From Candidatus Neomarinimicrobiota bacterium (lineage in GTDB: Bacteria > Fidelibacterota > Marinisomatia > Marinisomatales > TCS55), in assembly GCA_018651745.1 (NCBI GenBank), contig JABIDL010000027.1, positions 7,636 to 71,635 of the forward strand: DNA of 64,000 bases. Reading direction: 5' to 3'. Position numbers and translations under genes: made by a program. Positions within the stretch are counted from its first letter, which is position 1. Every line of letters begins with the position of its first letter. The notes beneath the pieces were generated by a model. It was not told where the DNA came from and made no database searches. It worked only from the letters and a program-made list of their open reading frames with translations. Shown in pieces: positions 8,409-17,599 of the stretch.

Positions 8409-9578
8409 ATGACAACACTTTGGGCAACAATTTTTGTGTTAGGGATTTTGGTCCTCGTACACGAGCTAGGTCATTATTTAGCCGCACGATCCGTGGGAGT
8501 TCGTGTTGATAGATTTTCAATCGGCTTCCCTCCTAGACTGATAACATTTACATCTGTTGATAACGGGTGGAATTTCAATATATTTTTCTATAAACGAGAT
8601 GAATCCGGCAAACTAATTTGGTCGCCAATTATAGAAAAGTTCATAGCGTCTAATCAAAAAATTGGTAGCGGTACCGAATATTGTTTGGCCCTTATTCCAT
8701 TTGGAGGATACGTAAAAATGGCTGGAACAATTGATGAAAGTCTTGATTCAGAAATTGAAAATAAACCCTATGAATTAATGAGCAAATCTCATCTAGCTCA
8801 AACGTGGGTAATGAGTGCGGGGATATTGATGAATATATTACTGGCATTTATTTTATTTACAGGTGTGAGTTGGCACACAGGCTTACCGGAAGCAATTGAT
8901 GCGCCTGTTGTTCATGAGGTTATTTCAAATTTACCGGCAGAAAAAGCTGGTTTGCTCATTGGTGACAAAATTACAGCGATTGATGATGCAGAGATTAATT
9001 CTTGGTCAGATCTTTCTGAGGTTATTCACTTATTGCCAAATACGGAAATTTCATTAGAATGGGAACGAGATGGATCAATCCTGACCAAACAAATAACCAC
9101 CTCTTTTCAAGTAAATCCTGCTACAGGAGACACCTTGGGCGCAATCGGTATTCTTCCTGAAATAATCTATAATCCAATAAATTTTCAGACAGCAGCATCG
9201 TTAGGATTTCTTTCCACGGTTAACGGGTTTGGGATGATTATTAATACTCTTAGGATGCTGTTTTCCGGTCAGGCATCACCCAAAGAATTGGGCGGACCTA
9301 TTATGATTGCTAAACTTGCTGGAAAATTCGCAGAGAGAGGATGGGTAGATTTACTTGTTTTTATGGCGCTTATATCAGTGAATTTAGCTTTTATAAATAT
9401 TCTACCAATTCCTGGGTTGGATGGCGGACATATTTTGATTACTATAATTGAAGTGGTAATACGAAGACCATTGACCATTAAAACACGTATGCTTATTCAG
9501 CAGGTTGGAATGGTATTTCTTTTATTGCTTATGGCAACTGTATTCTTTAATGATTTTTCTCGCCTTTTGGGTAACTGA
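8409..9578 (+). CDS. rseP: RseP-family site-2 intramembrane metalloprotease
   Basis: 389 residues, inner membrane. The zinc motif HELGH is at residues 18-22 in the first membrane helix, and the third ligand is in LPIPGLDGGH (Asp about 338). One PDZ domain lies around residues 165-245 (VISNLPAEKAGLLIGDKI). Members cleave anti-sigma factors and leftover signal peptides within the membrane. The segment between the first helix and the PDZ contains an insertion (about residues 45-90) that is longer than in the E. coli protein. The gene ends the plus-strand envelope operon, and its last 32 bases overlap the convergent DUF3108 gene. Confidence 0.93.
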   Translation: MTTLWATIFVLGILVLVHELGHYLAARSVGVRVDRFSIGFPPRLITFTSVDNGWNFNIFFYKRDESGKLIWSPIIEKFIASNQKIGSGTEYCLALIPFGGYVKMAGTIDESLDSEIENKPYELMSKSHLAQTWVMSAGILMNILLAFILFTGVSWHTGLPEAIDAPVVHEVISNLPAEKAGLLIGDKITAIDDAEINSWSDLSEVIHLLPNTEISLEWERDGSILTKQITTSFQVNPATGDTLGAIGILPEIIYNPINFQTAASLGFLSTVNGFGMIINTLRMLFSGQASPKELGGPIMIAKLAGKFAERGWVDLLVFMALISVNLAFINILPIPGLDGGHILITIIEVVIRRPLTIKTRMLIQQVGMVFLLLLMATVFFNDFSRLLGN

Positions 9579-10278
9579 TTTTTTTCAATTTCATTGTCAT
9601 AGTACCAAATTTCAATTTTACCACCACTTGAACCGGGAAACGATTTAGGTCATCGCTAAACCATATTTGCATATCCCCCTTATTTTTTAACAATGTTTTT
9701 CCATCTTGATATGGTTTAACAACAAAACAAAAATAATCACCGGATTTTGTCTTAATAAATTCTTTTCCAGTCACTTTCAATTTTAACTCAGTAGTTTTAT
9801 TTGACTCAAATGTTAAAAATGAAAACACCTCCCCAACCGATAAAGGGATGGTTCTTAAATAGTAAAAAAGTGAATAAGGGTCCCGGACTTTTCCTGAAAT
9901 GTGTACTGTATCATTATTCGAGATGGAAATATGTTTCTTATAATCAATTTGTGTATCTATATCTTTTATAAATGATCCTTCCCTAATTTTTTTGGAAAGA
10001 CGATGGGTATAAAGTTCTGATTTGTCTAACCACATATCTACTTGGTCACGAATTTTAAAAAATCGATCTGCTACTTTACCTGTATTTGCTTTATAAGCTA
10101 TGTGATAAACCGGATGACCATAAAGAGTATCGATAGATACAAATTCCAAGGATGATTCTCCAGCTGGAATAAAATTAAATTGTGCTGTATAATCTAATTT
10201 TTCACCCAATTGAAATGGGGAATTTGCGGTTGCTGTTGCAAAGAAAAATATAATCAAGAATAAGTACTTATAAATCAT
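9547..10278 (-). CDS. DUF3108 domain-containing secreted protein
   Basis: 243 residues with a signal peptide (residues 1-18, YKYLFLIIFFFATATA). It starts FQLGEKLDYTAQFNFIPAGESSLEF, the typical beginning of DUF3108 proteins, which have a lipocalin-like or LolA-like beta-rich fold and occur in the periplasm. The DGKTLLKNKGDMQIWFSDD segment and the basic C-terminus also fit. Molecular function is unknown in the family. It is last in a three-gene minus-strand operon; its start overlaps the preceding stop by 4 bases. Confidence 0.8.
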   Translation of the reverse strand: MIYKYLFLIIFFFATATANSPFQLGEKLDYTAQFNFIPAGESSLEFVSIDTLYGHPVYHIAYKANTGKVADRFFKIRDQVDMWLDKSELYTHRLSKKIREGSFIKDIDTQIDYKKHISISNNDTVHISGKVRDPYSLFYYLRTIPLSVGEVFSFLTFESNKTTELKLKVTGKEFIKTKSGDYFCFVVKPYQDGKTLLKNKGDMQIWFSDDLNRFPVQVVVKLKFGTMTMKLKKISYPKGEKNH

Positions 10279-10844
10279 TGACGAATAATAGTAAGTGAAT
10301 TGTTTTTAAAATGGTAAATAGTAGATCCTTTGGATGCAAGCTTCCCGTCATCAATAATGAGGTCAATTTCTTTCCCGAAATTTTGTTTGATCTGCTTAGG
10401 TTCATTCAAGGGGAATTCTCCTTTAAGATTCACACTTGTTGTCGTTATGGGATAACCTAAGGTAGAAACCAAATTGGTAGAGAATGAATGATTTGGTATT
10501 CTGATGCCCAGGGTTTGATTGGGACCTAAAATAGTTGATGAAACGAAATTTTTTTTCACTGGTAATATTATAGTGGTTTTGCCACCCAACTTATTCTCAA
10601 TTGATTCCCAATATTTATTATGAATAGAAGACCAACTTTTTACAGTCCTAACATTGGGGGCAATGACACTAATAGGGCCCTCACGTTTTTTAATAAAATT
10701 GAGTTTTTGAATGGCAGCGTCATTTCTTGCGTCAACACCGAAACCGTATAGGGTATCTGTAGGGTACACAATAATTCCACCTTTTTGAATTACGTTTGCT
10801 GCTAGCGAATTTGCATCAGGATGATTTACGGAAATTATCTTCAT
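10275..10844 (-). CDS. tsaC: L-threonylcarbamoyladenylate synthase (Sua5/YciO/YrdC family)
   Basis: 189 residues. Members make threonylcarbamoyl-AMP, the precursor of the t6A modification at position 37 of ANN-decoding tRNAs. The family N-terminal signature GGIIVYPTDTLYGFGVDA is at residues 23-40, followed by IQKLNFIKKREGPISVI with the conserved KxR pair. TTSVNLKGEFPLN near residue 140 is the usual TSAN-type block. It is the short form without the C-terminal Sua5 domain. It overlaps both neighbours by 4 bases (ATGA type). YciO-type paralogs have the same fold, so the exact subfamily is slightly uncertain. Confidence 0.88.
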   Translation of the reverse strand: MKIISVNHPDANSLAANVIQKGGIIVYPTDTLYGFGVDARNDAAIQKLNFIKKREGPISVIAPNVRTVKSWSSIHNKYWESIENKLGGKTTIILPVKKNFVSSTILGPNQTLGIRIPNHSFSTNLVSTLGYPITTTSVNLKGEFPLNEPKQIKQNFGKEIDLIIDDGKLASKGSTIYHFKNNSLTIIRQ

Positions 10845-11707
10845 TTAACATGTTGTTTTTCAGAAGATTTCCATCTTCTATGAAACCAGAAATACTGTGC
10901 AGGATATTGTTTGATTTTGTTTTCTAGCATTGTGGTAAACGTTTGAGTAATTGTGTCTATATCGTAGGTTTTTGGATGTAATTCCTGGAATTGAATATGG
11001 TAGGTGTTATTCCCTTGGTAGAAAGCGGATCCAAAAACCAAAGGTGCGCCAGTTTTCAAATGAAAAACAGCTGGCCCTTTTGGTGTGGATGCATTTTTCC
11101 CGAAAAATGAAACGAAAATACCTTTTTCTCCGGCGTCCTGATCAGAAACTAATCCAAGAATTTTTTTGTTTCTTAATGCATTGAACATTGTTCCAATTGA
11201 TTCAGAACGGAAGATATGTTCTACACCGAAAAAATCCCGTTGATCCTGAAAATGTTTATTCGAGCCAAGATTTTTCTGTACTGCTGCGACTCCGGCAAAT
11301 GGGTATTTATTTGATCCAAGCCAAGAAATTAACACTTCCCATGCACCACAATGACCTGTGATGAAAATTACTCCTTCGTCTTTGGCTATTGCGTGGTCTA
11401 AAATTTCTTTTCCATCAATAAGAAATTCATAATTATGATACGAATTAGGATATGCTAAAAAGTGGACTGCATTTTTCATAAAATATCGATAGCATTTTTT
11501 TAAAATTTTGATTTGAGAAACAATAGATTTATTTGGAAAAGCAATTTGTATATTTTTTAGAGCTTCTTTTTGTCGAATTGGAATCCACCGATACACTATT
11601 CTAGCTAACAGATCACCAATTTTATTTCTATTTTGGTGTGACAAAGCCCTGAACCATTTTGATAATAGTTTCAGGAACACATAAGTTAATGTTTCAGTTT
11701 TGGACAT
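10841..11707 (-). CDS. Lipid A biosynthesis-type (LpxL/HtrB) acyltransferase
   Basis: 288 residues, LPLAT superfamily. This branch transfers secondary acyl chains to Kdo-lipid A. The catalytic H(X4)E motif is seen as GHCGAWEVL near residue 118. Downstream, SDQDAGEKGIFVSFFGKNAS and STPKGPAVFHLKTGAPLVFG match the conserved DQ..G..V.FFG and G.A.LA..TGAP blocks. An N-terminal hydrophobic/basic stretch suggests inner-membrane association. First gene of the minus-strand operon, divergent from the nfeD gene with 61 bases between. Confidence 0.88.
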   Translation of the reverse strand: MSKTETLTYVFLKLLSKWFRALSHQNRNKIGDLLARIVYRWIPIRQKEALKNIQIAFPNKSIVSQIKILKKCYRYFMKNAVHFLAYPNSYHNYEFLIDGKEILDHAIAKDEGVIFITGHCGAWEVLISWLGSNKYPFAGVAAVQKNLGSNKHFQDQRDFFGVEHIFRSESIGTMFNALRNKKILGLVSDQDAGEKGIFVSFFGKNASTPKGPAVFHLKTGAPLVFGSAFYQGNNTYHIQFQELHPKTYDIDTITQTFTTMLENKIKQYPAQYFWFHRRWKSSEKQHVK

Positions 11708-11768
11708 GATTGGTTTTAGTTATGTATGCTATATGTATCAAATCTAAGTTAAATTCATCGCCACAGAA
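11708..11768. promoter_or_regulatory. Divergent promoter region (acyltransferase / NfeD protein)
   Basis: These 61 bases separate two divergently transcribed operons and must hold promoters for both strands. It is AT-rich, with TATGTATGCTATATG as the most promoter-like stretch. No consensus pair was assigned. Confidence 0.4.
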
Positions 11769-13154
11769 ATGAATTTTGGTATTAAACCACAGCGAATAAA
11801 TAGCATCTTAATTTGCTTTTTAGTAATGATGTCTTTAGCGTTCTCAAAGAATGCCGTCTATAAAATTACAATATCTGGAATTATTGACCTTGGATTGCCA
11901 CCTTATATAGAGCGAGTAATAGAAACGGCAGAAAAAGATAGTGCAGATGCAATTATTTTTGATATAGAGACTCCGGGTGGAAGGGTTGATGCAGCAACTC
12001 AAATAAAAGATGCAATACTCGGAACTGATATTTTAACAATTGCATTTATAAATCGCCGCGCAATTTCAGCAGGAGCCTTGATTTCATTATCCTGTGAAAA
12101 AATTTATATGACCGGTGGCGGAACTATTGGAGCAGCAACGGCAGTAGATATGCAAGGAAATAAGGCGTCTGAAAAAGTCATCAGTTATATGCGCGAAGAA
12201 ATGGCATCGACCGCAGAAATAAGAGGAAAGGATGTGACTATTGCCCGTGGAATGGTTGATGATAGTTTGAGCTTCACTCATCTTGTGATAGATGGCGATT
12301 CATTGGAAGTCAACGATATTGAAGGCAGGAAAAAAGGAAAACTCATTACTCTTACTACAAACCTAGCGCTTAAATATAAAATTGCTGATGGAGAGGCAGA
12401 GTCAATTGAAGAAGTGCTAAATAAGATTGGGTTAACAAACGCAATTATAAAATCTTCCAAAGAAAACTGGTCCGAAAATTTGGTTCGTTTTTTGACGAAT
12501 CCCATTGTTGCTTCGCTGTTAATGACATTTGGGTTTTTAGGAATTTTATTTGAATTACAAAGTTCCGGCTGGGGAGTTCCCGGTACCTTTGGTGGTGTCT
12601 GTCTTCTGTTGTCTTTAAGCGCTTCGTATATTGCAAAATTAGCAACCGCTACAGATTTCATTATCATTATAGTTGGCGTTCTTCTACTTCTCGCAGAAAT
12701 TCTTTTTATTCCAGGATTCGGAATTGCAGGTGTTTCAGGAATTGTCATTATATTTTGGGGTATTTATGAACTATTATTACCAGATATTCCTGTGGGTGCA
12801 GAGGCTATGTCCGATGCCATTACGGGGCTGACTATTGGGATTATCGGCGGACTAATTGGTCTCGCACTTCTATTTAGATTGGTTATCAAAACAAAATTTT
12901 GGGAAAATTTGACTGCTCCTGGATCTGAAAATCGAAAAGAAGGTTACTCAACCTCAATCGGGTTGGAAAGTTATGCTGGTCAAAACGGAATTGCTGATAC
13001 AGATCTACGCCCTTCGGGTTGGATATTAGTTCAAGAAGAACGCATTTTTGTGATAACGGAAGGCACATTTATTAATAAAGGTGACTCTGTAAAGATTCTA
13101 TCAGTTGATGGAAACAGAGTTTTGGTAAGACAATTAAATACAGAGGAGAAGTAG
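11769..13154 (+). CDS. NfeD-family membrane protein with ClpP-class serine protease domain
   Basis: 461 residues, long NfeD1-type protein. A signal peptide (to about residue 25) precedes a ClpP-like domain (about 30-230) with [19 protein letters not shown] and [19 protein letters not shown]; the Ser of ISAGA is the expected nucleophile. Then come about four membrane helices (about 245-375) and a C-terminal OB-fold NfeD domain (about 390-461, [15 protein letters not shown]). Such proteins pair with flotillin/stomatin proteins and are thought to process or organise membrane partners. The flotillin gene follows 1 base later, the standard pairing. Confidence 0.92.
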   Translation: MNFGIKPQRINSILICFLVMMSLAFSKNAVYKITISGIIDLGLPPYIERVIETAEKDSADAIIFDIETPGGRVDAATQIKDAILGTDILTIAFINRRAISAGALISLSCEKIYMTGGGTIGAATAVDMQGNKASEKVISYMREEMASTAEIRGKDVTIARGMVDDSLSFTHLVIDGDSLEVNDIEGRKKGKLITLTTNLALKYKIADGEAESIEEVLNKIGLTNAIIKSSKENWSENLVRFLTNPIVASLLMTFGFLGILFELQSSGWGVPGTFGGVCLLLSLSASYIAKLATATDFIIIIVGVLLLLAEILFIPGFGIAGVSGIVIIFWGIYELLLPDIPVGAEAMSDAITGLTIGIIGGLIGLALLFRLVIKTKFWENLTAPGSENRKEGYSTSIGLESYAGQNGIADTDLRPSGWILVQEERIFVITEGTFINKGDSVKILSVDGNRVLVRQLNTEEK

Positions 13155-13155
13155 C

Positions 13156-14169
13156 ATGAACCCCGCATCAATTATATTATTATCATTAGTATTAGTATTT
13201 GTTATACTCTTGTTTTATTTCGTTCCGATAGGAATGTGGATTCAATCAGTGGTCAGTTTGGGAATAGGCAAAATTACCATTATTGATCTTATTAGAATGA
13301 GATTACGAAAAATTCAACCACGGCTTATTGTAGATGCTGTAATTAATCTTCAAAAAGCTGGGCTTGCAAATATCAAAACTGATATGCTTGAAACCCATTT
13401 TATGGCTGGAGGAAATATTGTAAATATCGTCCATGCTCTCATTTCAGCTGATAAGGCAAATATCCCGCTGACATATGAAACAGCAACAGCAATTGATCTT
13501 GCAGGGCGAGATGTAAAAACCGCAGTTGAAACGAGTGTCTATCCAAAAGTAATAGATGCACCGCGGGAAGGTTTTTTATCAGCGGTAGCGAAAGATGGAA
13601 TTGAATTAAAGGCAAGAGCCAGAGTTACAGTGCGAACTAATATTCCCGGTCTTATTGGCGGCGCAACGGACGATACAATTATCGCTAGAGTAGGAGAAGG
13701 CATAGTGAGCGCAATTGGATCCTCTGTGAGTTATGGAGGAGTTTTGGAAAACCCAGATAATATTTCTCGCGCTGTTTTGAATAAAGGATTGGATGCCGGC
13801 ACAGCTTTTGAAATTCTCTCGATTGATATCGCAGATTTGGATGTTGGGAAAAATGTTGGGGCACAACTTCAAGCAGATCAGGCTGAAGCAGATTTGAGAG
13901 TTGCCCAAGCTCGAGCTGAAACTCGTCGTGCTATGGCAGTGGCAGAAGAACAGGAAATGAAAGCCCGAACACAAGAAATGCAAGCAAAAGTGGTTGCATC
14001 TGAGGCAGAGGTTCCCTTGGCAATGGCACAAGCCTTTAGAGAAGGTAAATTGGGCGTATTTGACTATGTAAATATGAAAAACATTCAAGCTGATACTTCT
14101 ATGCGAGAATCCATTTCTGGTGGATCAGAATCCAAAACCGATCAACATCCCGATAAAAATCCTGATTAG
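13156..14169 (+). CDS. floA: Flotillin-like protein FloA (UPF0365)
   Basis: 337 residues. An N-terminal hydrophobic hairpin (about residues 5-30, [19 protein letters not shown]) is followed by a PHB/SPFH region with [19 protein letters not shown] near residue 155, and by a long Ala/Glu-rich helix (about 230-300, [17 protein letters not shown]) that drives oligomerisation. FloA organises functional membrane microdomains in other bacteria. It is coupled to the NfeD protease upstream and its stop is directly adjacent to the next ATG. Confidence 0.93.
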   Translation: MNPASIILLSLVLVFVILLFYFVPIGMWIQSVVSLGIGKITIIDLIRMRLRKIQPRLIVDAVINLQKAGLANIKTDMLETHFMAGGNIVNIVHALISADKANIPLTYETATAIDLAGRDVKTAVETSVYPKVIDAPREGFLSAVAKDGIELKARARVTVRTNIPGLIGGATDDTIIARVGEGIVSAIGSSVSYGGVLENPDNISRAVLNKGLDAGTAFEILSIDIADLDVGKNVGAQLQADQAEADLRVAQARAETRRAMAVAEEQEMKARTQEMQAKVVASEAEVPLAMAQAFREGKLGVFDYVNMKNIQADTSMRESISGGSESKTDQHPDKNPD

Positions 14170-14649
14170 ATGGAAGGAATAGGCTACTGGCTGTTTATTG
14201 CGGTTTTTTACCTGCTGTCGTTTCTAAAGAAGAGACGACAGCAGCAAGCCGCCCTCCAAAACATGGATGATGAAATTGGCTCAGAAGAAAAACCTCAAGA
14301 CACATTCAAATTTGATTATTTGAAAAACATGTTTAATGAGGACCAAGAATTAATAGATGATGATTTAGTTGAAGTTGAGACCGGATTAAACCAAGATGAT
14401 TTGGAAGAAGAATGGGTGGAATCTAATCCTGAAATTGCGGATACAAGCGATAAGGTTATTATTGGTCCTAAGCGTGTTATTAAACCCGGGCTTACTCATT
14501 TGAAAAAGCGGTTTAATTCCAATAAAAAAGCCCGGCATGAAGATTATTTGAATCATACAATGTTCAAAAATATCCACGATTTAAAACGTGCAATCATTTT
14601 CAAAGAAATACTAGACAAACCGCGAGCTTTGCGGCGTGCAATTCGATGA
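14170..14649 (+). CDS. Small membrane-anchored acidic protein, unknown
   Basis: 159 residues, not assigned to a family. One N-terminal membrane helix (about residues 3-18, GIGYWLFIAVFYLLSFL) is followed by a KKRRQQQ stop-transfer stretch, an acidic linker rich in Asp/Glu (about 30-90), and a basic C-terminal part ending AIIFKEILDKPRALRR. The ATG follows the floA stop with no gap, so it is the third gene of the NfeD-FloA operon and may act with FloA. The C-terminal ILDKPRALRR pattern recalls short conserved tails seen in FCB proteins of this context. No function is claimed. Confidence 0.75.
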   Translation: MEGIGYWLFIAVFYLLSFLKKRRQQQAALQNMDDEIGSEEKPQDTFKFDYLKNMFNEDQELIDDDLVEVETGLNQDDLEEEWVESNPEIADTSDKVIIGPKRVIKPGLTHLKKRFNSNKKARHEDYLNHTMFKNIHDLKRAIIFKEILDKPRALRRAIR

Positions 14650-14650
14650 T

Positions 14651-15244
14651 TTATACAAGTTTTTGGAAAATGGCCATTATATTATTATTGAGATCTTTTT
14701 CAGTAGTTTCATTGTAAACGATAAAATCAGCCATTCCGGTTTTTTCTTCCTCTGACCATTGAAGATCTATCCGCTTTAGAATTTCATCTCGACTTAATGT
14801 CCTCCGACTCATTGCTCTTGAAAGCCTAGTTTTCAATTGAGCGGTGATGATGATTACATAATCCAAATGTTGATCATAGCCTGATTCAAAAATCATGGCA
14901 CCATCAACTACAAATAGTGGAAATGAGTTTTCTTTTTCAATTTTTCTATAAACTGAATCAATTTTATCAAACACAAACGGATGAATGACAATATTTAATC
15001 TGGATTGATGGTCTTCATCCTGAAATGCAATTCGACCAAGTTTCTTTTTATCAATTGTATTCCTCGCTCCCAATATATCGGTTCCAAATTCTGAAATGAG
15101 TTCGTTTTGGACTTGTATGTTTTTATCAATTAGAAGCTTTGCTTCTTTGTCTGCTTGGAATATATAACACCCTGCCTTTTCTAAAATTTTACTGGCAGTA
15201 CTTTTCCCACTACCAATTCCCCCGGTAACACCAACTCGAAGCAT
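14651..15244 (-). CDS. coaE: Dephospho-CoA kinase
   Basis: 197 residues, usual length. It catalyses the last step of coenzyme A synthesis. The Walker A loop GVTGGIGSGKSTASKIL is at residues 5-21. Further family blocks are FQADKEAKLLID, HPFVF near residue 87, VVDGAMIFESGYDQ and RLSRAMSRRTLSRDE. It ends 1 base from the convergent gene at 14170-14649 and lies 1 base after adk on the same strand, so it is in an operon with adk and the nucleoside genes. Confidence 0.95.
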   Translation of the reverse strand: MLRVGVTGGIGSGKSTASKILEKAGCYIFQADKEAKLLIDKNIQVQNELISEFGTDILGARNTIDKKKLGRIAFQDEDHQSRLNIVIHPFVFDKIDSVYRKIEKENSFPLFVVDGAMIFESGYDQHLDYVIIITAQLKTRLSRAMSRRTLSRDEILKRIDLQWSEEEKTGMADFIVYNETTEKDLNNNIMAIFQKLV

Positions 15245-15245
15245 A

Positions 15246-15806
15246 TTACAACACTCCTAAAATCCTGTCCGTAATATGCTCAATAGAACCTATGCCATCT
15301 ACTGATTTAAGCAGATTGTTATCCTCATAATATTGAATTAAAGGTGCTGTTTGATTCCAATAAACTTTCTGTCGCTCCTGAATAACTGATTCAGTATCAT
15401 CGCTCCTGCCGGAATCCTTTGCTCGGATAACCAGCCTCCTCACCAATTCATCTTGGTCGGCAGTAATGCTGATAACAGCATTAAGTTTATGACCTAATTC
15501 CATTAAAATATTTTCTAATCCTTTTGCCTGCGGGATAGTGCGAGGGAAGCCATCTAAAATATATCCCGACTTACATTCCGATTCTCGTAATCGATTATTC
15601 ATCATCTTTAATAGGATTTCGTCCGGAACGAGTTTTCCCGCATTAATGAATTCCTTTGCCTGAATTCCGATGGAGGAAGATTTCGCCATTTCTCCTCGTA
15701 AAATTACTCCGGTTGATAAATGAATAATATTAAAATGATCCTTTAGCCTTATTGCTTGGGTCCCTTTTCCAACTCCCGGCGGTCCTAATAATATTAATTT
15801 CAACAT
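15246..15806 (-). CDS. adk: Adenylate kinase, short-lid form
   Basis: 186 residues. It interconverts ATP + AMP with 2 ADP. The P-loop GPPGVGKGTQAIRL is at residues 8-21; the AMP-binding LSTGVILRGEM and GYILDGFPRTIPQAKGLE are present. The lid is the short type (VIRAKDSGRSDDTESVIQ), without the zinc-binding extension. Spaced 1 base from the CNT transporter gene upstream and coaE downstream. It fits the nucleotide-salvage theme of this operon. Confidence 0.95.
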   Translation of the reverse strand: MLKLILLGPPGVGKGTQAIRLKDHFNIIHLSTGVILRGEMAKSSSIGIQAKEFINAGKLVPDEILLKMMNNRLRESECKSGYILDGFPRTIPQAKGLENILMELGHKLNAVISITADQDELVRRLVIRAKDSGRSDDTESVIQERQKVYWNQTAPLIQYYEDNNLLKSVDGIGSIEHITDRILGVL

Positions 15807-15807
15807 G

Positions 15808-17028
15808 TTATATCAACATTCCCGCAATGGTAGCGGTGAGCCAAGAAGCAAGGGCACCACCAATCATTGCTTTACCAACTATTTTAGCTAAATCTTTTCT
15901 TCTTTCGGGCGCCATTCCGCCTATGCCACCAAGCTGAATTCCAATGGATCCGAAATTTGCAAAACCGCACAGGGCGTAACTGGCGATAATTGCTGTTCTG
16001 TCAGATATTTGTCCTGATGCAAGCAAATCCTTTAAATCTCCATAAGCTATGAGTTCTGTGAAAGCTATTTTTTCTCCCATAAGCATTCCCATGATTCCCG
16101 CTTCTTTCCAAGGAACTCCCATTGTCCATGCGAGAGGTTTGAATACAAACGCGAAAATTTCTTCCAATGAAGTTCCCCCAATTGCAAGTAGGTAATTTAT
16201 CATGGAAACAATTGAAACAAAAGCAATCAGCATGGCGCCAACATTTGCTGCTAATTTTAATCCTTCGGTTGCTCCACGTCCGAGAGCATCCATTGAATTC
16301 GCATCAACTTTCTTAACTTTTATATTTATTTCACCGGCAGTTTCCGAAAGTTCAGTTTCGGGATAAATTATTTTAGCGATGGCAAGTGCTGCAGGTGCCG
16401 ACATCACTGAAGCCGCCAATAAATGTCCCGCAATTCCCGGAATATCTCCTAACCAGGTTACATATAATGCCAAAACTCCGCCGGCAACCGTAGCAAATCC
16501 TCCCGTCATTACAGTCATAAGCTCCGATTGGGTCATGTTTTTAATGAATGGTCGTACCAATAATGGAGCTTCTGTTTGCCCCACAAAAATATTGGCAGAA
16601 ACACTTAAGGTTTCTGAACCGCTTGTTTTCATAGTTTTTTGCATAGCACGCGCAATCCATTTTATGACAAATTGGATTATTCCAAAGTGGTACATTACAG
16701 TCATAAGTGCGGAAAAAAATATAATGGTTGGTAATGCCCGGAAAGCAAAATTCACCATCGCTTCATGATATCCAACCCCGGGAACAAATGACTCAAAAAG
16801 AAAGTCGCCTCCTGCATCAGAAAAACTAATTAGTTTTTTAACTACTTTATCAAGGAATGCAAACAGAGGTTCGCCGACCGGTGTTTTAAGAATAAAAAGT
16901 GCAAATAAAAGCTGTAACCCCAAACCCCATCCTACTACTCTCAGATTAATTTTTTTTCTATTATTCGACATTGCAAAAGCAATTCCCAATAATACGATTA
17001 CTCCGATAAGTCCCACGAATTTTCCCAT
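15808..17028 (-). CDS. Concentrative nucleoside transporter (NupC/CNT family)
   Basis: About 406 residues, multi-pass inner-membrane protein. The ATG at 17028 overlaps the tdk stop (TGATG) and yields a membrane N-terminus MGKFVGLIGVIVLLGIAFAM. An open frame continues 44 codons further into tdk but encodes a polar, unlike stretch, so that start is rejected. CNT motifs include FVGQTEAPLLVRPFIKNMT, GGFATVAGGVLALYV, MGEKIAFTELIAYGDL and YALCGFANFGSIGIQLGG, the core Gln/Glu and Asn-containing re-entrant hairpins. It imports nucleosides with Na+ or H+. The neighbours tdk, udk and cdd process the imported nucleosides. Confidence 0.93.
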   Translation of the reverse strand: MGKFVGLIGVIVLLGIAFAMSNNRKKINLRVVGWGLGLQLLFALFILKTPVGEPLFAFLDKVVKKLISFSDAGGDFLFESFVPGVGYHEAMVNFAFRALPTIIFFSALMTVMYHFGIIQFVIKWIARAMQKTMKTSGSETLSVSANIFVGQTEAPLLVRPFIKNMTQSELMTVMTGGFATVAGGVLALYVTWLGDIPGIAGHLLAASVMSAPAALAIAKIIYPETELSETAGEINIKVKKVDANSMDALGRGATEGLKLAANVGAMLIAFVSIVSMINYLLAIGGTSLEEIFAFVFKPLAWTMGVPWKEAGIMGMLMGEKIAFTELIAYGDLKDLLASGQISDRTAIIASYALCGFANFGSIGIQLGGIGGMAPERRKDLAKIVGKAMIGGALASWLTATIAGMLI

Positions 17029-17591
17029 CAGGATTTTCCAGGTGGCTGATAACATCCACGACAACGTGCTTCGTAAATATCCGTCTCGCCAATGATGACT
17101 TGCTCGGTATCTTTTGACAGACGTTGTGTGAAATTTGCGGGATCCCCGCAGGCAACACAAATTGCTCTTAATTTAGTAACATAATCTGCCTCGCACATGA
17201 GATTTGGCATGATTCCGAATGGTTTCCCCTTATAGTCTTTATCTAATCCAGCAACAACTACTCGAGCTGAATTTGAAGCAAGGATTTTACAAATGTTTAC
17301 AATTTCTTCATCAAAAAATTGAGCCTCATCTATACCAATTACATCAGCATTTTTTGTAAGCGGAATAATATCAGCTGCTTTTTCAACCGTATAGGATTTG
17401 AGCTTTGATTGATTATGAGATACAATATGTTCTTTTTCATATCGATTATCAATTGCAGGCCTAAATATAGCTGTTTTCATTTTTGCTATTTCTGCTCTTT
17501 TTAACCTCCGAATAAGTTCTTCGGTTTTTCCGCTGAACATACTTCCGCATATCACTTCAATCCATCCTGAATATTTTGGGGAAAGTGTCAT
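17028..17591 (-). CDS. tdk: Thymidine kinase
   Basis: 187 residues, type II tetrameric thymidine kinase. P-loop CGSMFSGKTEELIRRL near residue 16, the DEAQFFD block near residue 91, and zinc-ligand Cys pairs CVACGDP and ARCRGC. The lasso sequence VIIGETDIYEARC matches the substrate-binding loop. It phosphorylates thymidine (and deoxyuridine) entering through the coupled CNT transporter. Starts 8 bases downstream of the udk stop. Confidence 0.95.
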   Translation of the reverse strand: MTLSPKYSGWIEVICGSMFSGKTEELIRRLKRAEIAKMKTAIFRPAIDNRYEKEHIVSHNQSKLKSYTVEKAADIIPLTKNADVIGIDEAQFFDEEIVNICKILASNSARVVVAGLDKDYKGKPFGIMPNLMCEADYVTKLRAICVACGDPANFTQRLSKDTEQVIIGETDIYEARCRGCYQPPGKS

Positions 17592-17599
17592 AATTGTTA

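Noticed and set aside
12278-12748. 156-codon open frame antisense to the NfeD-like gene
   Set aside because: Low-complexity, no family similarity, and it lies opposite a well-supported conserved gene.
13606-14088. 160-codon open frame antisense to floA
   Set aside because: The composition (runs of Cys, His, Phe) is what the complementary strand of an Ala/Glu-rich helix gives; no ribosome site.
17029-17160. N-terminal extension of the CNT transporter gene into tdk
   Set aside because: The extension is polar and unlike the family; the ATG at 17028 overlapping the tdk stop gives a normal membrane N-terminus.
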